A stretch of DNA of 64,000 bases from Acridotheres tristis (Eukaryota; Chordata; Aves; Passeriformes; Sturnidae): the NCBI GenBank assembly GCA_037013685.1, contig CM072897.1:15422643-15486642 (forward strand). The letters run 5' to 3'. Positions within the stretch are counted from its first letter, which is position 1; every line of letters starts with the position of its first letter. A program made the translations under genes and the position numbers. The notes under the pieces were generated by a model. That model did not search any database. It worked only from the letters and a program-made list of their open reading frames with translations, and was not told where the DNA came from. Shown piece after piece: positions 63,429 through 64,000 of this stretch.

Positions 63429-64000
63429 GGGACCCACTGACACCCAGTTAAAGCTGACTGAACCTTGCCAACAGCCATTATCCCATGTTCAGCCTACAGC
63501 TGCACTTGAGTAAGAGTTCCCAGAGGAGTGCAATTCAGGCTTGGGTGCCTCACTCTCTAATGAAGCAATAAGAGACAGACTCACTTATTTTACAGAAAAT
63601 TCTGCGAGCTGACTTGCACAGCTTACACAGAAGCCAGAGAAGGCTGTGTGGATAGATGGACAGACCACACACCTGGGCTAGTGACCTAGATGCAGACTAA
63701 AGACAGGAATAAAAGGAAGCTTTACTGCACAATGGCCAGTGAAGCTGAAATCTGTGCCAATTAATCTTTTAAAAAAGGGCACCCACTTAAAAACTCTGTG
63801 TTCCTGCCACAGACATGGGTAACACTCTTGGACACACTGCAAACTCTGCTGGATTTGGTTTTTGCAGGGCACTCCTACCCTGGGGAACAAATTTTGCAGA
63901 GGTGGGATCTCCTAGACCCCTCTACATTCAGACTCTTGAAATGAGTCAGTCTCTCAGTTAAGTGGACATCTTGGGTTAACAGTTTATTCCTTCAGTGACA
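63429..64000. other. Unique sequence to the window end, no gene seen
   Basis: There is one 70-codon minus-strand frame at 63678-63890 without supporting signals. I recognise no repeat or gene. No clear target-site duplication for the neighbouring LTR was found. Confidence 0.5.

Noticed and set aside
1..64000. tRNA, rRNA, known microRNA hairpins, CRISPR arrays, mitochondrial insertions and retroviral gag/pol/env genes
   Set aside because: I looked for their hallmark motifs by eye on both strands and saw none. Short or diverged examples could be missed without a covariance-model or translated search.

Overview
This window is vertebrate nuclear DNA, almost certainly from a bird and most likely a songbird. 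The evidence is the repeats: three fragments of the avian CR1 LINE with its typical 3' end, a degraded LTR that I match from memory to a widespread avian endogenous retrovirus family, and a second LTR that I recall from songbird genomes. I see no mammalian SINEs, no L1, no bacterial operons and no CRISPR array. The base composition is AT-rich apart from three CpG-rich patches. No complete protein-coding gene is recognisable; the window reads as intergenic or intronic DNA with a few gene-like traces.

Layout. Positions 1-20.8 kb are AT-rich unique sequence with poly-A runs, purine tracts and splice-like motifs that mostly look like chance. At 20.8 kb on the minus strand is a convincing-looking initial coding exon of 34 codons, with a good start context, an in-frame upstream stop and a consensus donor; I cannot name its gene. 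CR1 pieces lie at 21.74-21.80 kb (plus) and 24.44-24.92 kb (minus). A small CpG-rich patch lies at 27.9-28.56 kb. A 135-base minus-strand candidate exon lies at 30.09-30.22 kb, followed by an LTR at about 30.72-31.07 kb. A second CpG-rich patch at 36.06-36.57 kb contains a strong acceptor followed by a 94-codon open frame on the plus strand.

The most distinctive locus is at 46.1-47.2 kb. It is a real CpG island holding eleven copies of a 32-36 bp minisatellite, then a TATA box, then four 11-bp GC-box-like repeats, then a 36-codon open frame that begins at the first ATG after the predicted transcription start. It looks like a promoter of a transcript running to the right. Positions 47.2-60.7 kb are again AT-rich with nothing recognised. 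The right end holds a 5'-truncated CR1 at 60.76-61.32 kb and an avian ERV LTR at about 62.9-63.4 kb.

The possible exons cannot be joined into one gene from sequence alone: the 20.8 and 30.1 kb candidates are on the minus strand, the 36 and 46-47 kb candidates on the plus strand. One economical reading is a minus-strand gene starting from the 28 or 36 kb CpG patch and coding from 20.9 kb leftward, plus a separate rightward transcript from 46.85 kb. That reading is inference. I found nothing I could honestly call a new biological system; the minisatellite-promoter unit is the best lead.
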